A stretch of 64,000 nt of DNA from contig NZ_QOHO01000064.1 of the NCBI RefSeq assembly GCF_003432035.1, positions 1-64,000 of the forward strand. Direction: 5' to 3'. The stretch comes from Lacrimispora amygdalina. Lineage in GTDB: Bacteria; Bacillota; Clostridia; Lachnospirales; Lachnospiraceae. Each line of letters begins with the position of its first letter. Within the stretch, counting starts at the first letter, position 1. The notes beneath the pieces were generated by a model. The model had not been told where the DNA came from, made no database searches, and was given only the letters and a program-made list of their open reading frames with translations. Positions 35,268 through 43,868 of this stretch are shown here, piece by piece. Both the position numbers and the translations under genes were made by a program.

Positions 35268-36028
35268 AGCTTAGCCCTCTGCTTTCTGTCCGCATTGTCC
35301 TTATCTATCATGGAAAGGAACATATCCTCCAGATTATCCGCAGCGAATCCTGCCTGTAATGCGCTCTGCCTCAGTTCAGCCATACTTCCTTCAAACAGCA
35401 GATTCCCATGGTTAAGGATACCGATGTCGTCCGCCATCAATTCAATTTCCGAAAGCATATGGGATGAAATTAATATTGTGCAGTGGTAGAGACTGGGCAG
35501 TGATTTCACCAGATTGCGGATTTCATGGATGCCGGATGGATCAAGTCCGTTAGTCGGTTCATCCAGAATAAGAATGGGGGGTCTGCCAAGCAGCGCGCCC
35601 GCAAGTCCCAAACGCTGTTTCATGCCCAGAGAATATTTTTTTGCCAGCCGGCTGCCAAATTCTGTAAGGCCCACCAGCCCCAGTGCATCTTCCACCGTTT
35701 CTTCCGGCAAGCCTAAAATCCTTCGTATGATATCAAGGTTCTCACGTCCTGTCAGATTTGCATAATACGAAGGGGATTCAATAAAAGAACCAATTTCTTT
35801 GAGGATTGCCAGCCGGTCACCAGGAAAGTGTTTCCCGTCAATAGTAAAACTTCCTTTTGTGGAGGCAGTAAGCCCTAACAGCATTTTCATGGTGGTGGAC
35901 TTTCCCGCACCATTCGGACCCAGGAAACCGTAAATGCTGCCTTTCCGAATGTGAAGGGATACGTTGTTGACAGAAGTGAAGTCTTTATATTTTTTCGTCA
36001 ACTGGTCTGTTGTGATAATGTAATCCAT
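35264..36028 (-). CDS. lanF: lantibiotic immunity ABC ATPase (LanF-like)
   Basis: A 254-residue ATPase: Walker A GPNGAGKST, signature YSLGMKQRLGLAGALLG, Walker B ILILDEPTNGLDP, H loop SSHMLSE. I start at ATG 36028 (MDYIITTDQLTKKYK) because AAAGGAG lies 8-9 bases upstream; the open frame further upstream is leader. It is the first gene of the immunity operon, divergent from the lanRK genes across a 144-base regulatory gap. Confidence 0.92.
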   Translation of the reverse strand: MDYIITTDQLTKKYKDFTSVNNVSLHIRKGSIYGFLGPNGAGKSTTMKMLLGLTASTKGSFTIDGKHFPGDRLAILKEIGSFIESPSYYANLTGRENLDIIRRILGLPEETVEDALGLVGLTEFGSRLAKKYSLGMKQRLGLAGALLGRPPILILDEPTNGLDPSGIHEIRNLVKSLPSLYHCTILISSHMLSEIELMADDIGILNHGNLLFEGSMAELRQSALQAGFAADNLEDMFLSMIDKDNADRKQRAKL

Positions 36029-36092
36029 AGAAACAACTCCTTTCGATGCTTTCATGATACAACACCAATCTGACATCTACATTCCCGTCTCC

Positions 36093-36111
36093 TTACTTTT
36101 ACATTACTTTT
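36093..36111 (-). promoter_or_regulatory. 11-bp-spaced TTACTTTT repeats between lanF and lanR
   Basis: TTACTTTT occurs at 36093 and 36104 (AAAAGTAA on the minus strand), exactly 11 bp apart, about 65 bases before lanF. The spacing is what an OmpR-family regulator such as LanR would use to control the immunity genes. Sequence similarity to the repeat before lanA1 is weak. Confidence 0.4.
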
Positions 36112-36145
36112 GGGAAAGAGTATACGCAACCACTGCCTGCTATGT

Positions 36146-36151
36146 TATAAT
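36146..36151 (+). promoter_or_regulatory. extended -10 promoter for lanRK
   Basis: TATGTTATAAT gives a perfect TATAAT preceded by TG, the extended -10 form, 21 bases before the lanR start; GGAGGG sits between them as the ribosome site. No clear -35 is visible. Confidence 0.55.
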
Positions 36152-36172
36152 GGCCTCATCGGAGGGTACACT

Positions 36173-36874
36173 ATGGACAATTTATTTTTACAAAATAAAA
36201 AGCTTCTGCTTGTTGATGATGAGCTGGACCTGCTTAAAATGGTAACTGCCATTCTAAGGGATAATGGCTTCGAGAATATCACTACCGCTTCTACGGTCGG
36301 AGAAGGCGTTGCTGCTGCCCAAAAGGAAGCACCTGACCTGGCAGTTCTGGATGTCATGCTGCCGGATGGAGATGGATTTTCTTTAATGCAGCAACTGCGG
36401 TTATTTACCAACGTGCCGGTTATTTTTCTTACGGCAAAGGACGAGGCAGCGGATAAACTGGCTGGACTGGGCCTTGGTGCAGACGATTATATCGCTAAAC
36501 CATTTCTGCCTCAGGAATTACTGCTACGCATCTACGCAGTTTTGCGCCGCTGCTATAAGGAAGACGAACAGCTGATACCGTTGGCCGGATGCACCATTGA
36601 CTTCAGCCGGGCTGAAATCCACAAGGCAGATGAGATCATCCCGCTGACCGCAAAGGAATATACCTTATTAGAGGTTCTCGCAAGAAATGACGGTAAAATC
36701 GTCACGGTAGACTCACTGTGCGAAGCCCTTTGGGGTGATAATCCATTTGGATATGAAAACAGTCTGAATGCCCATGTGCGGCGCATCCGGGAAAAGATTG
36801 AAGCAGACCCGTCAAAGCCGGTTTCCCTTATAACAATAAAAGGATTGGGCTATAAACTTAATACAAGGAAGTGA
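36173..36874 (+). CDS. lanR: lantibiotic two-component response regulator
   Basis: A 233-residue OmpR-family regulator: acidic pocket LLLVDDE, phosphoacceptor Asp60 in LAVLDVMLPDG, FLTAKDE, DYIAKPF, and a winged-helix domain ending HVRRIREKIEADPSKPVSLITIKGLGYKL. The ATG at 36173 has GGAGGG upstream. It is coupled to the kinase gene four bases later. In the ruminococcin A locus the equivalent regulator activates precursor transcription; here it lies between the immunity operon and the precursors and likely controls both. Confidence 0.92.
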   Translation: MDNLFLQNKKLLLVDDELDLLKMVTAILRDNGFENITTASTVGEGVAAAQKEAPDLAVLDVMLPDGDGFSLMQQLRLFTNVPVIFLTAKDEAADKLAGLGLGADDYIAKPFLPQELLLRIYAVLRRCYKEDEQLIPLAGCTIDFSRAEIHKADEIIPLTAKEYTLLEVLARNDGKIVTVDSLCEALWGDNPFGYENSLNAHVRRIREKIEADPSKPVSLITIKGLGYKLNTRK

Positions 36875-36878
36875 AGCC

Positions 36879-38240
36879 ATGAAATCATTTGTGAGATATA
36901 TTCTAAAATACATGATCTCCTTTGCAGCCGTTATCCTGGTACTCCTCTTAATCAATGTGATAGCTTTTTGTCTTACTTTTGGCCGCGCATTGACAAAAGA
37001 TTATGGGGAAACTTCCCCTCAAAATTTACTGGAGGAAACTGCGGCGGCCTGCTCAGCAGATGGAATATCCGAAGAAGCTGCCCAAAAGCTGAAGCACAAT
37101 CAAATATGGGCTGTATTCCTGAATCAGGAAGGCAGATGTGTATGGTCAGCAAATGCACCGGAGGATCTTCCAGTATCCTATACCATTCAGGACGTTGCCC
37201 TGTTTTCAAAGGGCTATCTTAACGATTTCCCTGTATTTGTCCGAAACACGGAAGACGGACTGTTAATATTAGGTTATCCCAAAGACAGCTATACAAAAAT
37301 TACCGGTAATTATTTTTCATTGCAGGCAATCCGGCTTCTGCCGTTTTATATTACGGCTATACTGGTGATAGACTGTCTGATTTTATTTGCTGCTTATTAT
37401 CTGTCCAAACGAAAGATTGTTAAGAACACGGAGCCAATCATTTCCTCCTTAAAAAACCTTTCTGACGGCATACCGGTTTCTCTGTCCATTAGCGGAGAAC
37501 TGTCAGAGTTAGCCGACAGCGTAAACAAATCTTCCCGGATACTCAGCAGGCAAAACCAGGCGCGGGCCAACTGGATCAGCGGCGTCTCCCATGACATCCG
37601 AACACCGCTTTCGATAATAATGGGATACGCAGATCGCATTATGCATGATGAAACTTCAAGCAAAACAGTCAAAGATCAGGCAGAAATCGTAAAGATGCAA
37701 AGCATTAAAATCAAAGAACTCGTACAGGACTTAAATCTGGTGTCCAGACTGGAATATGACATGCAGCCAATAAACAAAACCCAGGTACGCATTCGTTCAT
37801 TGATGCGCTCGTATCTGGCAGAACTGCTGAATACCGGTATATCGGATGCCTATTCCATAGAACTTAAAATTGAACCTGCTGCTGAAACAGTCATATTTGA
37901 GTGTGACGCCCGGCTGATCTCACGGGCTATCGCTAATTTAGTACAGAACAGCATTCGTCATAACCCGAAAGGCTGCGCCATCACGCTTCTTTTGGAGGAT
38001 AGGGAAACCTCTTTCTCTATTACTGTTGCAGATAATGGTACAGGGCTGTCAGCAGAAAAGCTAAAGGAACTGGAAGAAAAACCGCACTACATGGAAAGTA
38101 CTGATGAACGGTTAGATTTGCGGCATGGTCTGGGACTTATACTTGTCCGGCAGATCGTGGAAGCTCACGGCGGTGCGATACAAATAGAAAGTAAAGTCCT
38201 GCAAGGATATAAAACAGTTTTAACATTCCCAAAAGCATAA
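36879..38240 (+). CDS. lanK: lantibiotic two-component sensor histidine kinase
   Basis: A 453-residue kinase with an N-terminal membrane helix (about 9-33), an extracellular domain of about 120 residues, a second helix (about 155-175), a HAMP-like linker, the H box SGVSHDIRTPLSI with His238, N box ANLVQNSIRHNPKG, G1 DNGTGLS and G2 HGLGLILVRQIVEAHGG. Unlike the short kinase at 14456 it has a real external sensor. Its ligand could be the lantibiotic itself or a gut signal. Confidence 0.92.
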   Translation: MKSFVRYILKYMISFAAVILVLLLINVIAFCLTFGRALTKDYGETSPQNLLEETAAACSADGISEEAAQKLKHNQIWAVFLNQEGRCVWSANAPEDLPVSYTIQDVALFSKGYLNDFPVFVRNTEDGLLILGYPKDSYTKITGNYFSLQAIRLLPFYITAILVIDCLILFAAYYLSKRKIVKNTEPIISSLKNLSDGIPVSLSISGELSELADSVNKSSRILSRQNQARANWISGVSHDIRTPLSIIMGYADRIMHDETSSKTVKDQAEIVKMQSIKIKELVQDLNLVSRLEYDMQPINKTQVRIRSLMRSYLAELLNTGISDAYSIELKIEPAAETVIFECDARLISRAIANLVQNSIRHNPKGCAITLLLEDRETSFSITVADNGTGLSAEKLKELEEKPHYMESTDERLDLRHGLGLILVRQIVEAHGGAIQIESKVLQGYKTVLTFPKA

Positions 38241-38256
38241 AAAGTCTGAAACAATT

Positions 38257-38292
38257 GGCGTTGATTCATTTTTAGTGAATTAACGCCTTTTT
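38257..38292 (+). terminator. terminator after lanK
   Basis: GGCGTTGATTCA and TGAATTAACGCC (one mismatch in 12) followed by five T residues, 17 bases after the lanK stop. It isolates lanRK transcription from the precursor promoter. Confidence 0.85.
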
Positions 38293-38314
38293 CTGTATCC
38301 TGCTATCAGAAATC

Positions 38315-38352
38315 GAGGAAAAATTACATGCTAAAGGAGGAAAAATTACATG
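38315..38352 (+). promoter_or_regulatory. 16-bp direct repeat at 22-bp period upstream of lanA1
   Basis: GAGGAAAAATTACATG occurs perfectly at 38315 and 38337, that is two helical turns apart. A TTAATT/TATGTA promoter-like pair (17-base spacing) starts at 38359, leaving the repeats directly upstream of the -35. This is the likely LanR activator site for the precursor genes. The ATG ends of the repeats do not open frames of any length. Confidence 0.6.
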
Positions 38353-38433
38353 TTCCTGTTAATTCATGAAATAGGTATTATTATGTAACCATAATCCTAT
38401 TTGGGAAACATCAAAGGAGAAGGGAGAATTAAT

Positions 38434-38580
38434 ATGAGAAATGATATTCTTGAATTAACAAATCCAATGGAAGAAAAAGAACTGGAGCAGATTTTGGGCG
38501 GTGGCGATGGTGTTATTAAAACAATCAGCCACGAATGTGCAATGAATACATGGCAGTTTATTTTTACATGCTGTTCATAA
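38434..38580 (+). CDS. lanA1: lanthipeptide precursor, ruminococcin A/lacticin 481 type (copy 1)
   Basis: A 48-residue class II precursor. The leader (residues 1-23, MRNDILELTNPMEEKELEQI then LGG) ends in the double-Gly site cut by the LanT peptidase. The 25-residue core (24-48) begins GDGVIKTISHECAMNTW and ends in FTCCS. By analogy with lacticin 481, core Thr7-Cys12, Ser9-Cys23 and Thr16-Cys24 should form the (methyl)lanthionine rings, and Thr22 should become dehydrobutyrine. The leader is nearly that of RumA from R. gnavus. A GGAGA/GGGAG ribosome site precedes it. Too short for routine gene callers. Confidence 0.95.
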   Translation: MRNDILELTNPMEEKELEQILGGGDGVIKTISHECAMNTWQFIFTCCS

Positions 38581-38593
38581 GGAGGGAAAAAAA

Positions 38594-38740
38594 ATGAGAA
38601 ATGATATTCTTGAATTAACAAATCCAATGGAAGAAAAAGAACTGGAACAGATTTTGGGCGGTGGTGACGGCGTGATCAAAACGATCAGCCATGAATGTGC
38701 AATGAATACATGGCAGTTTATTTTTACATGCTGCTCATAA
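38594..38740 (+). CDS. lanA2: lanthipeptide precursor, identical protein to copy 1 (copy 2)
   Basis: Encodes exactly the same 48 residues as lanA1, 13 bases after its stop, with its own GGAGGG site. The two genes differ at nine positions, all synonymous third bases and all between codon 18 and codon 47. Duplicate identical precursors raise peptide output; ruminococcin A has three copies. The 5' 51 bases and most of the last 14 codons are identical in DNA, which suggests recent duplication with partial gene conversion, or selection on the protein. Confidence 0.95.
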   Translation: MRNDILELTNPMEEKELEQILGGGDGVIKTISHECAMNTWQFIFTCCS

Positions 38741-38779
38741 TACTATAAAACATATAATGCTCTCAAATAGGATTTATGA

Positions 38780-38818
38780 ATAGGCCGCTTAGAAAAATAT
38801 TTAATCTAAGCGGCCTAT
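38780..38818 (+). terminator. perfect 14-bp hairpin between lanA2 and lanM, probable attenuator
   Basis: ATAGGCCGCTTAGA and TCTAAGCGGCCTAT with an 11-base AT loop. There is no T run after it (GTAATAAATAAAG follows), so it should reduce rather than abolish read-through, giving much more precursor than LanM/LanT mRNA and perhaps stabilising the short lanA transcript. Confidence 0.72.
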
Positions 38819-38873
38819 GTAATAAATAAAGTATTTTGGGAGAGAAGTCAAGCGGATATTACGGAGGGACCAT

Positions 38874-41621
38874 ATGGATAAAATATTTGGCAGATTATAT
38901 ATAGACTATATATTTCAATATATTATCAGGAAAGTAAAAGAAGAGGATAAGATTGACTTCAATGATAACGAATTTAAATCTTTGAAGGAACTGATCAAGC
39001 TGGAACTATTTAAAAGGAGTTTTAAATCTTTATTATATTGTATGAATGCATGCCGGGTGGATGGTAATCTGACAGGTGATACATCGGAAAATCGATATCT
39101 TTGGTTTTGTAATAACCAATATTGTATTGATGCAATGGAAAAGATGTTTCCATGCATGAAAGAACAGTTATATGAAGAAGTTAAAGGAAAATTCAGCTAT
39201 ATTTTAGAAATAATCAACTTATTTCAAAGAAATAAATCGGCCATATGTCAATACTTTTTTCATACGCAATCGGAGGATATTATAAACATAACAAATTCCG
39301 GGGATTGGCACAATGATAAGTGTGTGTTGGTAATAACTTTTGCATCAAAGAAAAAATTAGTTTTCAAGCCCTCCAAAGGGGATAACTTAAATTTTCTGAA
39401 GGGACTATTAAGTTACTTTTTTGAAGATGAATATACCAGACAGTATGACTGTATGTGCGAAAGTGAGGGAACATGGGTAAAATTTGTTGAACATGAGGAA
39501 ATATATGACAAAAGCGAAGTAAATCAATTCTATTTTAACTATGGGAAACTCTTATTTGCTGCATATCTGTCAGGTATGAACGATATGCATTATGAAAATT
39601 TAATCGCTCATGGTAAATTTCCTGTAATTACAGATGTTGAAACAATTTTCTCTTCCTATCTGTTTTTTGATACGCACAAATTTGAATACGATGCGCAGTA
39701 TAAAGCAGTGCAGCGATTATTATATGGGGTTATGGCTACTGGTCTGATCCCAATATTTTCTATGACAGAGTATTTCGGGGGTGATGTCAGTTGTTTATCA
39801 AATAAAGGTATAAAAATCGTTGCTGAAAAAGTAAAGAATGAGTATAGAGATGATATGTATATTTTTACGGAACCAAAAATGATTACGCAATATAATCATC
39901 TGCCAAATAAAGAAACAGACCCATTATTCTATGGAGATCAGATATTAAACGGGTTTGAACAAGCCGAAAAACTGTATAAGGAGAAAAAAGATGACATATT
40001 AAATTATATTCTGGACAATTTAACGAAGATTGAATCACGTATTATTCTCAATATGACCAAGGGGTATTCAAAAATAATAAGAATAAAGAGCGACCCCAGA
40101 TATCGGAATAATCCGGAATTATTTTACGGATTACTGGAAAATTTAAAAAGAAGCAATCAATTTAATCAGGACGTTTACATGTATGAGGTACATGAATTAT
40201 GCAAAAGTAATATACCTGGCTTTTATTGGAATATGTCTCTTAATTATGTCTATGGATATCATGGAAATACGAAAAAAAAGATATTGGACATGCATGAGTT
40301 CAGCCTGAAGAAAGCATACGATATTTTGGAGGCTCAGACAAATCCGAAGATGTTATCAAGACAAAAACAGCTTATTCGTGAATCAATTACATCGAGTATC
40401 GCTTTGGGGATTGAATATAAAGATATGAGGGTGAGCGATAAAAAAGAAATACGTTCAGAGAATAATAAACCACTGAGAGAAAATATTGATGACAACCGGA
40501 TTGTTGGTGACGACGGTACAATCAGTTGGATCGGGCTTATGGTAAATGATAAGGAACAATTGGAATATGCGGTATTAGATTGGTCATTATATTCCGGATT
40601 GACAGGAATCGGTTATATGTATCTTTCTGAATATTTAATTAATAAAGATGAGTTTACAAAATCGATTATAGAGATGATTTATAATACAATTAAAACAGCT
40701 TATCATATGGGGATGTTTAACGATTATAATATTTCTTATTTCTGCGGTCTGACCGGAATCTATGCTTTTATAGCAAAAATTAAGGAGACCGGAATCATAA
40801 AATATGATGAAACAGACCTGTTTCTTAGGGAAATTAAAAAATTAGTGAAAAATAATATATCAAAAACAAACTGTTATGATACTTTATCAGGTCTGCACTC
40901 AGCAGTTATCTATTTTTTTGCCAGGTATGAGTCAGACGATTTTGCAAAAGAAATTCTACCGGCAATAGCGGAATATTTTATTTCTGATTTTGATACTGGT
41001 GTTATGGATAAAAATTTTAATTATGCCAGCTTTGCACATGGATATTCAGGTATTATGACATCCATTATGTGTATGAACAGAATTGCCAAACAGGAAGCGC
41101 TGATAACATTGGCACGAGGGTTATGGGAAAAGGAACAGCGGCTATATACAGGAAAGTATATGTGGAAGGACTTAAGGAGCAGTGAGGATACATATTCTCA
41201 TTTTTGGTGTCATGGTTCTTGTGGAATCATGTATTCCCGTTTAATTTGGAAGAAATGGGGTTTTATAAATGATGGAATAATCGGAATGAGTGAATCAGAC
41301 CTGGATAATCTTCTGGCTCAGTATAGAGAAGTAATCGAAAGCAAAGTTCTAAATTCTCAAAACTATTCTTTATGTCATGGAAATTTTGCTTTTATAGATT
41401 TCATCCTTTCGTATGAGAAGGTACTGGGAGAAAAACCTGAAAAGGAAAATTATATTATTCAGACCATGGAGGATGCACAAAAACAAGGATATAGTTGTAT
41501 AGGAGCACCAGGCGCTATCAATGCGATTGGATTTATGGTAGGAGAATCTGGAATACAATATTTACTGAACCGTTATAAAAATTTGAAATTACCTTCTGTA
41601 TTGGCAATAGAAAATATATAG
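38874..41621 (+). CDS. lanM: class II lanthipeptide synthetase LanM
   Basis: A 915-residue bifunctional enzyme that dehydrates Ser/Thr in the precursor core and then closes the thioether rings. The N-terminal DUF4135 dehydratase (about 80-470) contains KLVFKPSKGDNLNFLKGLL and MNDMHYENLIAHGKFPVITDVETIF. The C-terminal LanC-like cyclase (about 560-910) keeps the zinc ligands Cys779 (HFWCHGSCG), Cys834 and His835 (YSLCHGNFA). Length and ligand positions closely match LctM. It is markedly AT-rich compared with chromosomal neighbours. GGAGGG precedes the ATG. Confidence 0.97.
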   Translation: MDKIFGRLYIDYIFQYIIRKVKEEDKIDFNDNEFKSLKELIKLELFKRSFKSLLYCMNACRVDGNLTGDTSENRYLWFCNNQYCIDAMEKMFPCMKEQLYEEVKGKFSYILEIINLFQRNKSAICQYFFHTQSEDIINITNSGDWHNDKCVLVITFASKKKLVFKPSKGDNLNFLKGLLSYFFEDEYTRQYDCMCESEGTWVKFVEHEEIYDKSEVNQFYFNYGKLLFAAYLSGMNDMHYENLIAHGKFPVITDVETIFSSYLFFDTHKFEYDAQYKAVQRLLYGVMATGLIPIFSMTEYFGGDVSCLSNKGIKIVAEKVKNEYRDDMYIFTEPKMITQYNHLPNKETDPLFYGDQILNGFEQAEKLYKEKKDDILNYILDNLTKIESRIILNMTKGYSKIIRIKSDPRYRNNPELFYGLLENLKRSNQFNQDVYMYEVHELCKSNIPGFYWNMSLNYVYGYHGNTKKKILDMHEFSLKKAYDILEAQTNPKMLSRQKQLIRESITSSIALGIEYKDMRVSDKKEIRSENNKPLRENIDDNRIVGDDGTISWIGLMVNDKEQLEYAVLDWSLYSGLTGIGYMYLSEYLINKDEFTKSIIEMIYNTIKTAYHMGMFNDYNISYFCGLTGIYAFIAKIKETGIIKYDETDLFLREIKKLVKNNISKTNCYDTLSGLHSAVIYFFARYESDDFAKEILPAIAEYFISDFDTGVMDKNFNYASFAHGYSGIMTSIMCMNRIAKQEALITLARGLWEKEQRLYTGKYMWKDLRSSEDTYSHFWCHGSCGIMYSRLIWKKWGFINDGIIGMSESDLDNLLAQYREVIESKVLNSQNYSLCHGNFAFIDFILSYEKVLGEKPEKENYIIQTMEDAQKQGYSCIGAPGAINAIGFMVGESGIQYLLNRYKNLKLPSVLAIENI

Positions 41622-41636
41622 AAAGGAGAAGTCAGT

Positions 41637-43688
41637 ATGAAAGTTATCTTGCAGACAAATCAATCGGATTGTCTTCTTGCTTGTGCAGCGATGATTATGG
41701 ATACATTTAAGTGCAGAATTCCAGTTTACCGGTTGGTGGAAAAGGTAGAATTGTCCATGGCCGGAAGCAATGTTCTGCAGTTAAAAGAGGCATTAGGAGA
41801 ATATGGCTTTTCCGTAGAAGGTTATAAAGTTGAGAGCGAAAAATTCAACCAGACAATATTACCTATCATTGCATATGTAAATAACGGTCATTTTATTATT
41901 ATCAATAAAGTAACCAAAAACAAATTTATTGGAATTGATCCGGCGATAGGAAGAATCGCTTATTCCCATGCAGAGTTTAAAAGTATCTATAGCGGTGTTG
42001 TTATAAAAATTACTAAAACCCGGAAACATGTAAAAAATGTGGTAGTAAAGCAGCGGGAGATATTAGGATTCTTAAACAATACTAAATTAATAACGATTTT
42101 ATTTGGACTGTTAATTACTTCAATTTTTACTCAAATTGTAGCTATGAGCTATTCATATATGTATTCTGCAGGTAAGAACGACTCTTACTTAAATCTGTCC
42201 TTAATATTAATTGCTGCGGTTGTCCTATTAGGGACAGGCAGTATGATCCAGGGCTTCTTAACAAAAAAATTTAATATATTATATGAACAGATATACGGTA
42301 ACAGACTCGTTGATAAACTTATAAGTAAAAACTACAAGTTCTTTACATTCAGAAGCAATGGTGACTTATTATATCGTATCAACGCAAGAGGAATGATAAA
42401 AGACGCCCTGCTATTCAAAATAGTCCCATCTTTTATAGCACTATGTACCATTATTGTAGTTCAAGTCGCTTTGTTTCAGAAGAGTTTATTTTTGGGGGGA
42501 CTTTTTCTGACTGCTAATATTTTATATTTGATATTTTATATAGGGATTAGTAAACTAATATATATGGAGAGCAATAAATATACACAAAAATTGATTAAAC
42601 TCAATACAACAAGTGAAAATATAATCAGGACAATCTCAACTATTAAGGTTTTGGATGTCGGCAACATTTTCATGAAAAAATGGCATAATGAAAATGAAGA
42701 ACAGACAGAGCGTTACGGTCAGTTAGTCATTTTGCAAAGCATTCAAAGTGTATTAACAAATATCTATACATATGTTGTTCCCATAGTAATTAGTATCATA
42801 AACATAGTTTGCAACAGAAATACTGATATTTTCAGCCAGATGGCATTATTACCACTGCTATATTTAGTAGTTCAAAATGTAATAACAATCGGACAGGCTT
42901 TTAATTCTTTATATACCGTACTGCCAAATATAGATAAAACAAATGAATTATTAGATGAAAATTTTATGCAGGACAATGAGCGTAAAGTTTCCAATTTGAA
43001 TAATGATGAGGAAATACATGTCGAAAATATGTCATATTACTACGGTAATTTTAAATGTCTTGAAAATGTAAATTTACAGATTAAAAAGGGCAGGAGGTAT
43101 GCGGTTATAGGAATATCCGGAAGCGGAAAGTCCACATTATTAAAGGTTTTAGCAAATCTTTTTAATGATTATAAAGGTGAAGTAATATTTGATTCTGCTA
43201 ATGAGGATAAGCCAGTATATCTTGACCAGGACACATCTATTCTGGACAGCAGTATATTAGAAAATGTATTATTCGGCCAGCAATGTACAAATGAAAGACT
43301 GGCCAGCATCAGCCAGGCTACAGGATTAGAGGATATTATTAACAGACTACCGCAAAAATGGGCAACTGAGATATCAAAAGGAAAAAACCTGTCCCGTGGT
43401 CAGGAACAACGGATTTGTCTGGCAAGATGCCTGATTAAAGATGCCAGAATATATTTACTTGATGAAGCAACAAGTAATATTGATGTTATTGATGAAGAAA
43501 AGATCATGAATAATCTGATTGGTCCAAATGGTATTTTAGAAGGTAAGACTGTGTTTATCTCCACACATAAATTAAGTATGATAAATTATGCTGACGAGAT
43601 AATATATATAAAGGAAGGGACCGTATATCAGGGAACCCATGAACAGCTGTTGCAGAGGTTTCCTTCTTATGAAAACTTCTTTGAATAA
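41637..43688 (+). CDS. lanT: lanthipeptide transporter/leader peptidase LanT
   Basis: A 683-residue AMS-type exporter that removes the leader after the double Gly and exports the peptide. The N-terminal C39 peptidase has Cys12 in QSDCLLACAAM, His85 in NNGHFIIIN and Asp101 in IGIDPAIG. Membrane helices span about 145-420. The ATPase domain has Walker A GISGSGKST (492-500), signature LSRGQEQRICLARCL and Walker B IYLLDEATSNID. It starts 15 bases after lanM behind AAAGGAG. It is the last gene of the biosynthetic unit; no LanP protease is present or needed. Confidence 0.97.
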   Translation: MKVILQTNQSDCLLACAAMIMDTFKCRIPVYRLVEKVELSMAGSNVLQLKEALGEYGFSVEGYKVESEKFNQTILPIIAYVNNGHFIIINKVTKNKFIGIDPAIGRIAYSHAEFKSIYSGVVIKITKTRKHVKNVVVKQREILGFLNNTKLITILFGLLITSIFTQIVAMSYSYMYSAGKNDSYLNLSLILIAAVVLLGTGSMIQGFLTKKFNILYEQIYGNRLVDKLISKNYKFFTFRSNGDLLYRINARGMIKDALLFKIVPSFIALCTIIVVQVALFQKSLFLGGLFLTANILYLIFYIGISKLIYMESNKYTQKLIKLNTTSENIIRTISTIKVLDVGNIFMKKWHNENEEQTERYGQLVILQSIQSVLTNIYTYVVPIVISIINIVCNRNTDIFSQMALLPLLYLVVQNVITIGQAFNSLYTVLPNIDKTNELLDENFMQDNERKVSNLNNDEEIHVENMSYYYGNFKCLENVNLQIKKGRRYAVIGISGSGKSTLLKVLANLFNDYKGEVIFDSANEDKPVYLDQDTSILDSSILENVLFGQQCTNERLASISQATGLEDIINRLPQKWATEISKGKNLSRGQEQRICLARCLIKDARIYLLDEATSNIDVIDEEKIMNNLIGPNGILEGKTVFISTHKLSMINYADEIIYIKEGTVYQGTHEQLLQRFPSYENFFE

Positions 43689-43868
43689 TTATTTGTTACT
43701 GATCAGATGAGTGTCGTAGTTGTGCTCATTTTAACTGTCATAAAGCTTCTTCGTTTTCTGTCAATTTTTTTGTATTGCACATGGCGGGCAGTGCCCCGCC
43801 ATGTTATTACCATATTTTCATAAACTCATCGAGAGCAGAAAGTGCTCCTGTCATCACAGTATCCCAAA

